Of a stretch of DNA of 64,000 bases, positions 50,241 through 63,150 are shown one piece after another. Made by a program: the position numbers and the translations under genes. The DNA is from Chamaecrista fasciculata. Its lineage: Eukaryota > Streptophyta > Magnoliopsida > Fabales > Fabaceae. Position 1 is the stretch's first letter. Every line of letters starts with the position of its first letter. The DNA lies in contig QANZ01007334.1 of NCBI GenBank assembly GCA_003254925.1, positions 90,846 through 154,845 on the forward strand, in the 5' to 3' direction. The notes beneath the pieces were generated by a model. It had not been told where the DNA came from. It did not search any database and saw nothing but the letters and a program-made list of their open reading frames with translations.

Positions 50241-50588
50241 GCAAAAGTATCTTTTTTCCCAAACTTTACACCAATTGTCAATTTCATCTTATTTTTTTTG
50301 TGTTGTCAATTTCATCCTCAATATTTCACATTTTGATCAATTTTGTCCTTAAGCCAACTTCTTTAAATAAAGTTTTCATCCTATTTTCTAATAGAATTTG
50401 AGTTTCTTTTTTCTTATCAATTTTATATTACATATCATTAATAATATTTGGCTAAACTCTAAAGTAAGAACAAAAAAATAAAATTGACCAACATGTAAAA
50501 CATTAGGAGCAAAACTAATGGCAAAAAAAAAAATAAAGAAAAAATTAACAACTGATGTAAAATTTGAAGACCAAAATAATATTTTTGC
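50241..50588. mobile_element. Fold-back element, same subfamily as 1175-1702
   Basis: The ends gcaaaagtatc and aatatttttgc surround 'cccaaactttacaccaattg' and its degraded inverse 'gatgtaaaatttgaagacca', paralleling the element in the first protease promoter. Target duplication is not resolved. Confidence 0.55.
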
Positions 50589-50725
50589 TTAAATTTTTAC
50601 TCATAATAACATAATTGGAACCACGTTAATTTAAAGTTTTTTAATTGTTTCTGATATATATATATATATATAATAATTGAAGTCAGGTATATATATCTTG
50701 AGATCCTTATAGGAAAAAGAATCTA

Positions 50726-51710
50726 GGAGTGCGTTTGGATGGGGAGGTTAAGTTAAAAGAGGATAAAGGAATGGGGGAGGTAATAAAGGAGAGGTAAAGA
50801 ATTTGTGTTATAAAGGAGGTTTTTAATAAATGTTGTTTGGGAAAATGAGAGATAAAGGAGGAATTATGATGTGAAATTATTTTAAAGGGTATGTAATGAT
50901 TGTGGTGGGTTGAAATAATTGTATTGGTATTTTAAATTTGTATAGNNNNNNNNNNNNNNNNNNNNNNNNNNNNNNNNNNNNNNNNNNNNNNNNNNNNNNN
51001 NNNNNNNNNNNNNNNNNNNNNNNNNNNNNNNNNNNNNNNNNNNNNNNNNNNNNNNNNNNNNNNNNNNNNNNNNNNNNNNNNNNNNNNNNNNNNNNNNNNN
51101 NNNNNNNNNNNNNNNNNNNNNNNNNNNNNNNNNNNNNNNNNNNNNNNNNNNNNNNNNNNNNNNNNNNNNNNNNNNNNNNNNNNNNNNNNNNNNNNNNNNN
51201 NNNNNNNNNNNNNNNNNNNNNNNNNNNNNNNNNNNNNNNNNNNNNNNNNNNNNNNNNNNNNNNNNNNNNNNNNNNNNNNNNNNNNNNNNNNNNNNNNNNN
51301 NNNNNNNNNNNNNNNNNNNNNNNNNNNNNNNNNNNNNNNNNNNNNNNNNNNNNNNNNNNNNNNNNNNNNNNNNNNNNNNNNNNNNNNNNNNNAAAAAAAA
51401 AGAAAATAGTAAGAAAAGATGAATGGAGAGAGAAAGTTGTAAGGGTAATAAATAAAAATATTTTAATATGCAATTTACAAATATACCCTTTAAGCATTTT
51501 ATTATTTTATAGTAAAAAGTAGGTAATTATAGGTAGTTGAGTAGGGATATGTTAGTAATTTGAGAAGTTAAAGGAGAGATAAAGGAGAAAAATAAAGAAG
51601 GGGAAGATAACTGTGAAACAAACAAGATTTTTTACGATAGCTCTGGTATTAAAGGAGTATTGAGAGATAAAAGAGAGATAAAGAGATATAAAGAGGAAAC
51701 CAAACGCACC
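50726..51710. mobile_element. MITE-like element with GTGCGTTTGG ends, containing an assembly gap
   Basis: The left end gagtgcgtttggatgg and right end ccaaacgcacc are inverted repeats of a type common in plant MITEs. Purine-rich 'gataaaggag' words fill both visible arms ('ggaggtaataaaggagagg', 'aaaggagagataaaggag'). The superfamily is not settled, as no convincing duplication is seen and the centre is missing. Confidence 0.55.
50946..51392. other. Assembly gap (447 N)
   Basis: A continuous run of N from 50946 to 51392. Any open frame reported across it is an artefact. Confidence 0.99.
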
Positions 51711-52936
51711 ATAGGTCTTCCAAATGAAACAAATGCACGTCAATTTAAACTGGTGTTACATCAGTAATAAACTAATAATAAATCTTTTTATTTTCCAGGA
51801 TGTCTATATTATTATAATATTTAATTAAGGAATTTAATTTAATTTTTTTAATTTTAAAAAATAAGTTGAGTGGGACATGAGAGTGTGCTTAGCTGGAAGC
51901 CCTATATGGGCTATGCTTAGGGTTCTCTGACTGGTCCAGCTGGCACGCCACTGCGCACATGCCTTCCTGCTCCTCCTCTTTCTGTTTTGCTCTTTTCACA
52001 TTTTCGCTCCTCCTTTTTTCCTCTATTTCTACTTTCTACCCTATTCACTTTCTTGTTTCACCATTTGGCCCCATAGTTATTAAAAGAAGAGAAAACATAC
52101 TATTTGGTCTCTGAATTTACATTGTTTTAATTAATTAGTTTATCAATAATCAAAATATACAATTTGATCCTTAAAATATTTCAATTGTCGATGATTTGGT
52201 CTTGAGTGACAATTTAGTCTTTGAATTTGAACTATTTTATATTTTTTGGTCCCTAAATTTTTATTAATTTATAATCTTTTGGTTTATCATTTTATGTTTT
52301 AATAATTAAATCTTATAATTTTATCTTTTAAATGTTTTAAATAAAAAATTATCTTCTTTCAAAAACTAAAGTATTAATTTACATTTCATTAAAAGTCATA
52401 TTTCAAGCGTGATAAATTGAATTGTTGTCATTAATTACTATTACAAATTTGATATTCTTGTTAAACATGTATTATTTTGTAATAGAGTTGAATAATTCTT
52501 GAAAACTTTTAAATTCAATGATTCGAGTGTGAACTTTAAAGACAGAGAGACAGGCTCCTTTTTCTCCTCTTAATGCAAATAAACCACACCAACCGAAAGG
52601 TCTATTTCATTATCAATGTTTTTGCCTACTCTACCGAGGGGTTTATATTTATGGTTTTCTAATTAGTGGTTTTAAGATTTAATTAAGGAAATTTATTGTT
52701 TTTTGAAAAATTGAATAAGAACTCATGATGTTGTGTCCAAGCCTAAAGGATTCTAATGATAAATTAAGGGTTTGGCTTGAGAGTGATTCTCTATCATGAG
52801 AAAATAGAATGTCAATGAGCGAGAAAAATGAGTGTATACCTTTTCATAAGACTAAGAGGTAATTTATAGACGTGAGTTGACTCCGAAAAAAGAAAATCAT
52901 CTAGCAATTTATAGACGCATATTTATAAAAAAAAAG
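51711..52936. other. Intergenic DNA, no gene seen
   Basis: About 51870-51960 is less AT-rich (ggaagccctatatgggctat, ggtccagctggcacgcc) but has no frame of note. 52085-52290 carries 'tttggtccctaaatt'-like units of a decayed fold-back element. Confidence 0.35.
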
Positions 52937-53304
52937 GAGTAAAACTCTATTTTGGTCCCCATATATTACCTTTTTCTCAATTTAGTCCTCTTAAATTTTT
53001 TTTTTCAATTTGATCCCTCACAAATGTTTTCGTTATCAAAGTTGGTCTTTCTATTTAATTTTCAACGAAGTTGGCTATGTGACAATGTTAATTGATGATG
53101 TCTCAAGTTAAATGATGATAAACAAATTTACTTTGTATCAACATTTAATAGTGTCAGATCACCAACTCCGTTCGTTAAATATTAGATGGAGGGATTAACT
53201 TTGATAATGAAAATACTCATGAGGGACCAAATTGAAAAAGAAAATTTAAACAAGACTAAATTGAGAAAAAATAATACATGAGGGATCAAAATAAGGTTTT
53301 ACTC
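52937..53304. mobile_element. Fold-back element (368 bp)
   Basis: The left end gagtaaaactctattttgg and the right end caaaataaggttttactc are inverted repeats. 'caatttgatccctcac' on the left and 'gagggaccaaattgaaaa' on the right continue the pairing. Target duplication is uncertain. Confidence 0.62.
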
Positions 53305-53378
53305 TAAAAACAAGTGTTGAACTTGAACTGAATATGTGTGTTGAATGCAAAAGTGGCGCCAAAAGATTAATTAATTAA

Positions 53379-54205
53379 GGCTTAAGTGCACTTTTGGTCC
53401 CATAACTATGACAAAGGTTTCATTTTGGTCCCATAACTTTTTTTGTTGCAATTTTGGTCCCATAACTATAACAAAGGTGTCATTTTAGTCCTATAACCTT
53501 TTTTGTTGCAATTTTGGTCCCATAACTTCTCAAAAGGTTCCACCGTTAGTCCCTTGGTGAATTCCATCCATATTTAGCCTTTAAGTATGACGTGGCATAG
53601 TAACTAGGATCATGATGTGGCAAAATAAGATGAAGTGGACTGAAATAGGAACTATATGCAACATATTAAAACTGATCTATACCCAACCACCATATATACA
53701 AAGAGTGGTATTGATAGGACCAATCTGGTGGGGAAGAAGAGACTTCAAGCAGAAGGCACCGACGAAATCGATGGGATCCTCAGCCAGAGTCGAACGACCA
53801 AAGCGGCGGCGACGGCAAATCGGGAAGCGGAACGAGGAAGAGGAAGTCCCATTGGGCTGACGAGGAAGAGGAAGTACCACTCTTTGTATATATTGTGGTT
53901 GGGTATAGATAAGTTTTAATATGTTGCATATAGATCCTATTTCAGTCTATTTCATCTTATTTTGTCACATCATGATCCTAGTCACTATGTCACGTCATAC
54001 TTAACGGCTAAATATGGATGGAATTCACCAAGGGACTAACGGTGGAACCTTTTGAGAAGTTATGGACCAAAATTGCAACAAAAAAAGTTATGGGACCAAA
54101 ATGAAACCTTTGTTATAGTTATGGGACCAAAATTGCAACAAAAAAAGTTATGGGACCAAAATGAAACTTTTGTCATAGTTATGGGACCAAAAGTGCACTT
54201 AAGCC
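53379..54205. mobile_element. Mutator-like fold-back element (827 bp), best preserved copy
   Basis: The ends ggcttaagtgcacttttgg and ccaaaagtgcacttaagcc are perfectly complementary, and pairing extends through the arms to 'caaccaccatatata' / 'tatattgtggttgg'. The 9-bp duplication attaattaa is identical at 53370-53378 and 54206-54214. A GC-rich core (about 53740-53870) yields short frames on both strands (53612-53860, 53656-53919, 53677-53880) with basic composition but no domain. No transposase: non-autonomous, and the high arm identity suggests recent activity. Confidence 0.9.
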
Positions 54206-54832
54206 ATTAATTAATTTATTTAAGAAGTGAACAAGAAAAAAGGGGTGGAATTTACTGTTGTTAGGCATGTAATTGTTATTGGGGCCAATAAATCTGTAGC
54301 ACGCGTGTATTCAGTGACTTCAATGCTTTTTTTTTTTTTTCTAAAACAATATAATTAATTTAATTTAACACGCATGTAAAAATATTCTTCTTAGGAATTA
54401 CAAGAAAACAACATATAATATTCTCTTAAACAGTATGCTTGAATTGACATGCTAAAGGGAAATTAGATCATTAATATGGGCGATATTACTGCCTTACTGG
54501 TGAAGACAATGGTTTTTGGCTTTTTGCTATTTTGGGCGTCTTATGGTATTTAGATTTTATTATTTACTCAAAAAACAGAATTACTTAATCAGATAACATA
54601 TGAATGATGATATATAATTATTTGTCAACTATAGATTAGTTGAATGTGGATATTATCACTACATGCTTTACATTTGTCAAATATGAATGAACAAATATAT
54701 AAGATATTGCATATTTGATGTTTTATATAATTAATGAATTAATTAAATATTAAATAAGATTTATGTTCATCTAATATATATCCATATAATATTCTGGCCG
54801 AAAGATATCCATATAAAAAATAATATATTTTA
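54206..54832. other. AT-rich intergenic DNA
   Basis: No gene or bounded repeat recognised beyond the target duplication at its left edge. Confidence 0.35.
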
Positions 54833-55728
54833 GGTCAAAACTTGAATTTAGCCCCTAATGTTTATCTTAAATTATGATTTGGTATAATGTTTTCTTATTA
54901 TGTTTTGATCTAATCCTTAATGTTTCCCAAAAGTTCTGCTATGGTCTCTAATATTTCCTAATAGATTTATGATTGATCCTAAACTATTGATATGATCATA
55001 TTTCTCTCATTTGAAGTTCGAATATGGCGAAATCGAAGCTATGTGTTACTTTTGATGAGTTCTTTCTCTACCAAGTTGTGGTTGTCAGTATCCGATGTCA
55101 AATCGGGCCTAAATTCGAGCTCCGACAAACGAGGTCAAATCGAACCTAAATTCGGGCTCGAAAGTGGGTCACTTATTTCATGATGTTGGACATATCTCTT
55201 CCATTTCAAATTTGAATGCAATGAACTCAGAATTACTTATTTTTGACAAATGTTTTCATTGTCTAGTTGAGGCTATCAACAAACGAGGTCAAATAATACT
55301 TTGAATGTGGATTTGGTCAAAACAACAATACTAGCTTTTTGGAGTACTATTTAACCTTGTTTGATGATGGTCCCAACTGAACAGAGAAAGAACTCATCAA
55401 GACTAACTTGTGGCTCCGATTTCATCGCATTCATACTAGACACGGAAGAGATATGATCATCTTCATCAAACAAGTTCCCACCTTTAATGTCTAATCATAC
55501 TTGACCTCATTTACCAATAGCCTCTACTAGGCAAAGAAAAAACTCGAGGAACATGTAACTTCAAATTTGTCACATTTGGACTTGAAACAAGAGAGATATG
55601 ACCATATTCAAAAGTTTGTAACTAAAACAACTGTTAGAAAATATTAAGGACCATAAAGGAATATAAAAAATATTAAGGATCAAAACAGAATTAAGGTAAA
55701 CATTAAGGACCAAAATGAGATTCTGACT
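54833..55728. mobile_element. Fold-back element (about 896 bp), likely Mutator-like
   Basis: The left end ggtcaaaacttgaatttag faces gaccaaaatgagattctgac at the right. Inner units 'cctaatgtttatctt' and 'ggtaaacattaagg', and 'tttgaagttcgaatatggcg' with its later inverse, continue the fold-back. Flanks tatatttta (54824-54832) and tatatttaa (from 55729) agree at eight of nine positions. Confidence 0.6.
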
Positions 55729-55934
55729 TATATTTAATATTTATTTAGTATTTGAAATATGATAAATATCTCAATTTTTTTTTAAAAAAATAAAATTATA
55801 TAAGTAAATCTTTAAAATATGCAATTAGCATTAATTTAATTCTCTTGCTAAAACAATATAATAATTCAAATTTAACAACAAAAATAGATTTTAAAATTCG
55901 CCATTTATTGAAGTTTTAACAAAATTTAATATTA

Positions 55935-56600
55935 CTAGGTTTTGGCTCGTGCGATGCACGGGTGGTCGTGTTACAGAAATATGTTACAGATACATGTTTG
56001 GTCCATATCATTATATACTATGGGGACTTCAATCTAAGCACAAGCATCATCTGATCTAGTGAGTTCATTCATGTTAAATGGATCCACTTAATGGTTTAGT
56101 ACAACCTTTTAATGTTCAACAAATATATTATTGGATATGAATATAAACAAATTAAAACATGTTATAGTGCTTATCCAACATATTATTATCAAAACGATAT
56201 CATTATGTAAAATATAAAACAATTCAGTCTACCTTATTCATATTAATAAGTCATCTAACATTTTGGAATACTTCTCTATACACAACGTTATCAGTTTTCC
56301 TGCTTTCTTCGTCCTTAGGTGAATGTGCAATTAATATTTTTATGGTATAATTAAAGTTGAATATTTCTAAGAATATAATTTTTAGGATTACGAATTATGG
56401 TTCATTAAAATAAAAAACTATTTTTTGTAGTAAATACTCTCTAAATACATAAATTAAATTTGTAAGAATCATGTTATTAATTAATCTATGTTTCATGGAA
56501 TAAATTGTATTATTAATCATTTACTCTAAAAGTTTCCCTGAATATACTAACCTGTTAAATAAATTAAGTAAAGAAAGATATGTAAATTAATAATAATGAG
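55935..56600 (-). mobile_element. Helitron 3' terminus, element running to the right
   Basis: On the minus strand the end reads ccgtgcatcgcacgag (hairpin), a short spacer, then CTAG before T (55935-55938, flanked by A at 55934 on the plus strand). This is the hairpin-plus-CTRR 3' end of plant Helitrons. The 5' TC terminus is not identified, so the right limit is approximate; the copia element at 56701 may have landed in or beside it. No Rep/helicase gene seen. Confidence 0.55.
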
Positions 56601-56700
56601 GGGGTAATAAGGGGGAACGGATCTCAAGAGTTTCTCTTGGTGCATTTCCTATGCATTTCTTTAAATCTTAACCATTAAGTTCATCAATGTCTCTCTCTAG

Positions 56701-59412
56701 TGTTGGGAAATCCCCGGGGAAAACACGCAGCGGAAGCAAACAGTAAATAAAAAACTTGCGCTCTCCAGGGAAATCCAACCCTGAGATCCGCTAGTTGAAT
56801 TTAAAACCAGATATGAAAAGTGTTATACCTCAAGCTTTCAATCGATTGGTGATACTTGGCGAGTCTAGAAGTCCGTTTCCACGTCCTTCCTCCACCGGTG
56901 ATCCACACGAACAGTTTCTCGAACACGAGGTGCTAGCCTCCACGCCTCTTTCTCCAAAGAGACTCGGGATTCAATCTACAGTTTGTGATAGAGATGGCAA
57001 CGGATGGATATCCGGTGGTTTTGCCACTATCCGTATCCGTATCCGTTTATCCTATCCAATATCCGTACCCTATCCGTATCCGATAAATTAATATCCGTAT
57101 CCGCACCCTATCCGATATCCGGTATCCGACGGATACCCGAAATATTCGAAATATCCGAAAAAATATGGATATAGGATAGGATATCCTATTTTATAAATCG
57201 GATATATCGGGTACCCGATATCCATTATTCGCCAACTAATATAATTAAATGAAATTATTATTTATTTACATTTTAAATTTATTTTTTAAAATAAAAAATT
57301 AAATATAAATAACTAAAATATGATTCTTTAAAAAATATATATGAATATAATTAATTAAATTTAAATATTTATATATAAAATGTTAAATTAAAAGTAAAAT
57401 ATAAAAATTAAATAAGTAATAGGGTATCGGATATCGGATACCCTAAATATCCGTTCATTTCGGACGGATATAGGGTATCCGAGGGCAATATCCGTATCCG
57501 TCCAATATCCGAAAAAAATTTAATTTTCACTATCCGTATCCGTATCCGATATCCGGTATCCGACGGATACCGGATATTTTTTCGGACGGATACGGACGGA
57601 TATCCTAACTTAGGATATAAATTGTCATCACTAGTTTGTGAATTCAGGAACTCCTTCTCTGAACTCCAGGCTAGGTGGCGCAATAATGGAGGAGATAGCA
57701 ACAAAACTCCTTCTGTTCTTCTCCCAAAACCCTAAATCGACTTTCTCTCTCTACAAGCAGGAAGGCAAATTTCTCTCTCTCTCAACAAGGAGGAAGATGA
57801 ATTGCTAAATGAATTAGGGTTTCATACAAGCATGCTTGAGCTAGGCGACTTTAACCATATATATTTACCAAAATTATGGTAATTTTATAAACATAAAATC
57901 ATGATATTACAATAATATCATATTTTATGACTTGAATATCTAATTAAAATATTACCATAATATTTTAATTCAAATTCAAATTGCTATCTTAGAGAATCAA
58001 ATGGAAGATCAAATCTTCCAATGGGACCCACCTTAAGATAGGCGCCTAGCTCCTTGGTTTTTAGGGAATTTTATAAATCAAAAATAACTCCTAAAATTAG
58101 GAAGTCATAACCAACTTATTTTATCCCAATATTTTTTAATTAAAATATTACCATAATATCTTTAATTCAAATTTTGAATTCTGAATTTAGATTCCTTATT
58201 GAATTAAAATATTACCCCAATATCTTAATTCAGATCTTGAATCTCAAATTCAAATTCAAACTCATGACTTAAATTAATAAAACATTTTTATTAACAAAAA
58301 TCATCAAAGAGGCGCCACCCCCTCTATGCCAATATTAGGGAATTTTATAAATCAATAATCTCCTAACTTTTAGGAATTATTTGATTTATTATTCCTAATA
58401 TTTAAATTGTAAATAATTAATCTCTATTAATCATTTAACAATTATTTAAACTGTAGAAAATTTAAGACAAGACATAATGTCCCAGACATTTCCTCTGTGT
58501 CTTAAATTAGGCCACGGAGTGACCCACGAATTACCCTAATTCGTGTCCCTTATAAGGTGTGTTCTAATCCTGCTCGTGTGTGACCCAGCAGGCCCCACGT
58601 GAAGTTGGCAGTAGGTCATCCCTATGTCCTACAAGTCGTGAGCGGACTCTAGCAAGCCATCGCGACTACCCAAAACACGTGAGTTGATCGATCGTTACCA
58701 GAACCGATTTTAACCTTCGTACCTCCTAGGCACCGACCCTATTGTTCTGCGATATCTTGGTCATGGATCAGGCACGGGAAAGTCATCCATGATCCAAACC
58801 TTTACTTTCTCGATCTCCTTGAGTAAGTCCCAATATCTAGCATGGCCACGCTTTTCCTGGACAGACTCATCGAGGGCGCCAGTAAGATATCTCCCAATTT
58901 AATGGGGAACAAAATCCCAATTTTGGTCAATCCACATTCCTCAGCACGGCAATCAACCAAACCCGTACTTAGCCCTTATGGCTACCCTGTTACGGGCAAC
59001 GTTAGACTAAGCCAAAGTCTGACAACTGCAACGCCGGAATAATGATGACCTCAGGTCTAAGGCGTCGTGACAGGCGTACAAGAGAGGCAAGCTGATGACT
59101 AAACCCATGCAGGACTCTCCGGGTCAGTCCAGCAACTCGTAACCCCTTACGTAATTGCACCATGACTCTCGTACCAGCATCTAGTGCATGCATCTCTATG
59201 CACCGAGGTCATGCTGGTCTTAGTTCATTTCAAGTTCCCACTTGAATGAGCGACCAGGGACGGTTTAGATTAATTATCTCATAATTAATCACGGACTGTT
59301 ATCATAGTAAACATGCTAATAATATGATAACCATTAATTTATCTCCATAAATTAATTGATATGTTCACAACATATTTATAAAATGATTGGCCCTAGGGCA
59401 CAATCTCCAACA
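56701..59412 (-). repeat. 3' LTR of the copia fossil
   Basis: The plus strand begins tgttgggaaatcc and ends atctccaaca (TG...CA). It is adjacent to a polypurine tract on its inner side. Length is 2712 bp including a 645-bp nested MITE plus its 8-bp duplication, so about 2.06 kb originally. Confidence 0.78.
56989..57633. mobile_element. hAT-type MITE nested in the copia LTR
   Basis: The terminal inverted repeats are tagagatggcaa and ttgtcatcacta. The 8-bp duplication gtttgtga is identical at 56981-56988 and 57634-57641. Both ends are packed with 'atccgtatccgtatcc' and 'ggatatccgg' words around an AT-rich core. It is the reference copy for the decayed relatives at 40590-41035 and about 4262-4425. 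Confidence 0.85.
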
Positions 59413-59427
59413 GACTCCCACTTGCAC
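59413..59427 (-). other. Polypurine tract of the copia fossil
   Basis: The minus strand reads gtgcaagtgggagtc immediately before the LTR start TGTTGGAGA, the expected position and composition of the plus-strand primer site of Ty1/copia elements. Confidence 0.7.
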
Positions 59428-60595
59428 TAGGTACAATCATTAATCAAACTATTCTTACACTAGGAACATCCATTAATGTGTCTAATCTCCATTTGACATT
59501 ACATGACTCTTCATGTAAGACCTGTGCTGGGGATCTCGTATGACATTGTCATAAGAGGATCGGCAACATCATCCTTGTCTGCTACCTTATCATATCTTGA
59601 TATCACCATCTCTAGGTGATCATGTCTGAGTGTATATATGTGCATACACATATCACTGTCGGAACATCAGTGGGGATCCAATCCCATTTGGTGTGTTGCT
59701 GTCTCCACAGGGTGACCACCAATCACACCTCAGACATTAGTTTTACGGTCTGCGTCTCTACGCGACCAACCCTTTTGTTGTAGAATCAGCAATCGTGCTC
59801 TCTGCTTGGAAACTCTTTCCAACTCACGATGCCATCAGTTTAGGAGAAACACGTATCCATACTGCGATTTAGATACATCTTGGTAGGTATTGGAAAACGG
59901 GCACCTGTGTAACCCCTTACACATTTATTCCACCATAATCCAAGATTTCATCCTTAGTTCTTCCTAAGTACTCAAGGATGCTTATGACAGCGGTCCAATG
60001 ATACTCACCAGGGTCTCATTGGAACCGACTCGTCATGCTCAGGGCAAAACGACACATTGGGTCGAGTACACAGCATGATGGTTCCTATTGCCTAAGCATA
60101 AGGGATGCCACTCATGTGCCCTTGCTCATCAAGTGTCTTGGGACATTGATTCTTGCTCAGGGTCAATCCTTGATTCATCGCCATGAATCCCTCTTGGAGT
60201 CTTGCATACTGAACCCCTTCAGTACCTCATCCAAGTCTGTACTCTGACTCAATCTAAGAAGCCTACAAGATCTATCTCTATAGATCTTAATGCCTAGAAT
60301 ATAGGCATCTTCTTCCTTCATTGAAAAAGATTTTCACAACCAAGATTCATAATCTTTAAGGATGGAACATTATTTCCAATGAGCAATATGTCATTGACAT
60401 ATAGCACCAAGAACACAATCGTGCTCCCACTAACCTTCTTGTAAAAACAAGGTTCGTCAGCGTTTTGTAAGGAGCCAAACTCTTTCGACTACTTCATCAA
60501 AATGATGATTCCAACTCCGTGATGCTCGCTTCAATCCATAAATGGATTTCTAAAGCTTGCACACCTTTACTGGTTCCTCAAGACATACAAACCCC

Positions 60596-60904
60596 TCAGG
60601 TTGTGTCACGTACACATCCTCGGGCAGCCTTCCAGGCTGTTTTGACATCCATTTGCCATATCTCATAGTCATAATATGCGACTATGGCAAGCAGGATCCA
60701 AATGGTCTTGGCCATTGCAATAGGGGAAAAGGTTTCGTCATAGTCAATACCATGACGTTGCGTAAAACCCTTTGCAACTAGCCTAGCCTTGAAGACGTTG
60801 ATATTTCCATCCATGTCTGTTTTCTCCTTGAAAACCCTCTTGCACCCCACGGGTTTTACCCCTTCGGGTGAAGCGACCAAGGTCCATACCTTGTGGTCAT
60901 ACAT
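60596..60904 (-). pseudogene. Copia reverse transcriptase segment (fossil)
   Basis: Minus-strand text includes KARLVAKGFTQRHGIDYDET, FSPIA and YEIWQMDVKTA, hallmarks of the N-terminal part of Ty1/copia reverse transcriptase. It is one open segment of a polyprotein that is otherwise broken. Confidence 0.88.
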
Positions 60905-62379
60905 GGACTATATCTTTAGCCTTCATGGCTTCAACCCATTTTTCTGAGTTGGGATCTACGATGGTCTCTAGATAGGTGGTGGGTTCACCATGCTCCGTGA
61001 GCAACACATCCTTGTTTTCAGTCACGAGAAATCCCTATCTCTCTGGCTAAAAACGTGTCCTATCAGACCTTTCGTGGTCCTTGTGCTTCTGGAGGAGCTT
61101 CCACAACACCTTGTGGTCTTTCTCCAGTTTCCGTCTGTGCCTCTGATGTGCTTTGTGGATCTTGAACTCCTTCAAGATCTACCTTACTCCCACTATTTCT
61201 TTTGGAAACAAGATCCTTCTCTAAGAAGATCACCTTCTGACTACAAACTCTTTCTTGTCAGATGGGCAGTAAACACAGTATCCCCTCGTTTCCTTGGGAT
61301 ACCCTACAAGCACCTTTTGGGAGATAGTTTATCGTTTGCTTAACGTAAACTTCACACCCCCAAATTTGTGATAAGACACTATGGGACTCCTCCCATCCAT
61401 ATCTCATATGGTGTCTTCTCAACTGCCTTAGACGGAACACGGTTAAGTGTGAACACGACAGCTTCTAAAGCATTTCCTTAAAAGGATCGCGGAAGATCAG
61501 TTTGACTCATCATAGATCGAACCATATCAAATAGAGTTCGATTCCTCCTCTCGGAAACACCATCTCTATGGGGTTTCAGAAGGGGCAAGTCGTGAGACCC
61601 TCTCACAGCTTCTAAGATGATCAACAAATTCTTGACTCAAATACTCGTCTTCTCGATCGGATCGAAAGACCTTGATTTTCTTGTCAAGTTAGTTCTCTAC
61701 TTCACTTTGAAATCTCCATTTCAAAAGACTCCAACTTATGCTTTAATAGGTAGCCCAAGTCAAACCTATTGAAGCAACTAGTAAGAGTAACCACCTTCAG
61801 CTTGGGTACTTATGGGTCCACATACATCACTATGTATGATCCCCAACAAGTTAGATGCCCTCTCACTCTGGCCAGTGAAAAGCGCCTTTGTCATTTTTCC
61901 AAGTAAGCGAGATTTGCAAGCATCATATGATTCATAATCAAATGATCTTAGAAGTCCATCTCTATGGAGCTTCTCTAGGCGTCTCTCGTTTATATGGCCT
62001 AAACGACGATGCTAAAGGTATGTAGGATTAGATTCTCCAATCTTAATCCCTTTGTATCAGTGTTATAGATATTGTTATCGTGTTAACGTTCAAATTTCAA
62101 GATGCAATGTTTATCTTGCAAATCGCATAAGCAAATAAACATCATCTTTATAAATCGAACACCATTCTTTTGAGTTCACACACATGCAAAACCTTCCTTA
62201 TCAAATAAGAAAACGAAGCATTGTTTGAACTTTAAAGAAGGTACATGATAACAATAAGCCCAGAGGGCAAAACAAGCTCGCATGTTCCCACAGCAATAGC
62301 AGCAACCCTTGCTCTATCGCCTACTCATAGGTCCATCTCGCTTCTGTCCAGCTTTCTACTGTCTCTAAGAGCCTTCACA

Positions 62380-62712
62380 TCAAATGTGAAAACCGCATGC
62401 TGTATCTGATACACAAGCGGTTATAGTAGACAAGTGAACGTCTATAACGAAGATACCAGAAGTAGAGATCTCATCTCTCCTTTTATTCTTTTGATCTTCC
62501 CAATACAATTTGCAATTTCTCCAAAAGGCAAATTGCATCCTTTGAAAGCCTTGCCTTCTTTGTAGGTAGTGGGTCAGGCTCAGCCGCTGGCTTGGTCCTA
62601 CCAAACTCGGCGTCTCCTTTTCTCTTTCCTTTGCCCTTCCCTTTCCCTGATTTTGGAACGTTTCCTTGAGATGTGTGACCATCTCAACAGCCGACAATAT
62701 TCCCTTGTTCAA
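62380..62712 (-). pseudogene. Copia gag-protease junction segment (fossil)
   Basis: The basic, Lys-rich stretch followed by GIFVIDVHLST and a degraded form of the DTGCGSHI-type protease motif (DTACGFHI) places this at the gag-protease junction, upstream of the integrase and RT segments on the same strand as expected. Confidence 0.65.
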
Positions 62713-63150
62713 CTCCTTGAACTATTGTGGCTAGCATCAGGCAAGCAACGTCCACAGAGTCATTGAAGTGCTTCTCTAAGCAATTCTCTATGCTCTTGGA
62801 GCGTCCTTGGCATGCTCTTCAGGGGAGGGATCTCTAGGACACAAAATTTCCTTGGTTGGGTGAGAACAAATCTCTAATTACAAAACCAGTCGAGGAAGTC
62901 AGCAGCTTCCTTCGTTGGGTTGAGAACTTTTCTCAAATTACAATACTAGTTAAGGAATTTTGTCCTAGACAACTTGTCCTTCTCAAGGACAGATCGCAGT
63001 GATAGTGATGAACTATTTTTGTTGCCATTGATTCTATAATTTAAGATATGAAAAGTTTTAAATAGCAGGAAAAATAAATATTCACCATTTTATAAAAACC
63101 AGTAAAATTTATTATTGGTGGCTAAGACCCATATTTCACCAAAGTCTACC

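Noticed and set aside
50877-51522. Long open frames on both strands spanning 50877-51522
   Set aside because: Most of each frame is the run of N at 50946-51392.
53612-53919. Basic, Arg/Lys-rich open frames in the centre of the fold-back element 53379-54205
   Set aside because: No domain, frames occur on both strands in a GC-rich palindromic core, and the host is a non-autonomous transposon.
5690-55740. Regularly spaced short repeats that might suggest a CRISPR-like or minisatellite array
   Set aside because: The units are degenerate, palindromically arranged and bounded by transposon target duplications; the genome is a plant's.
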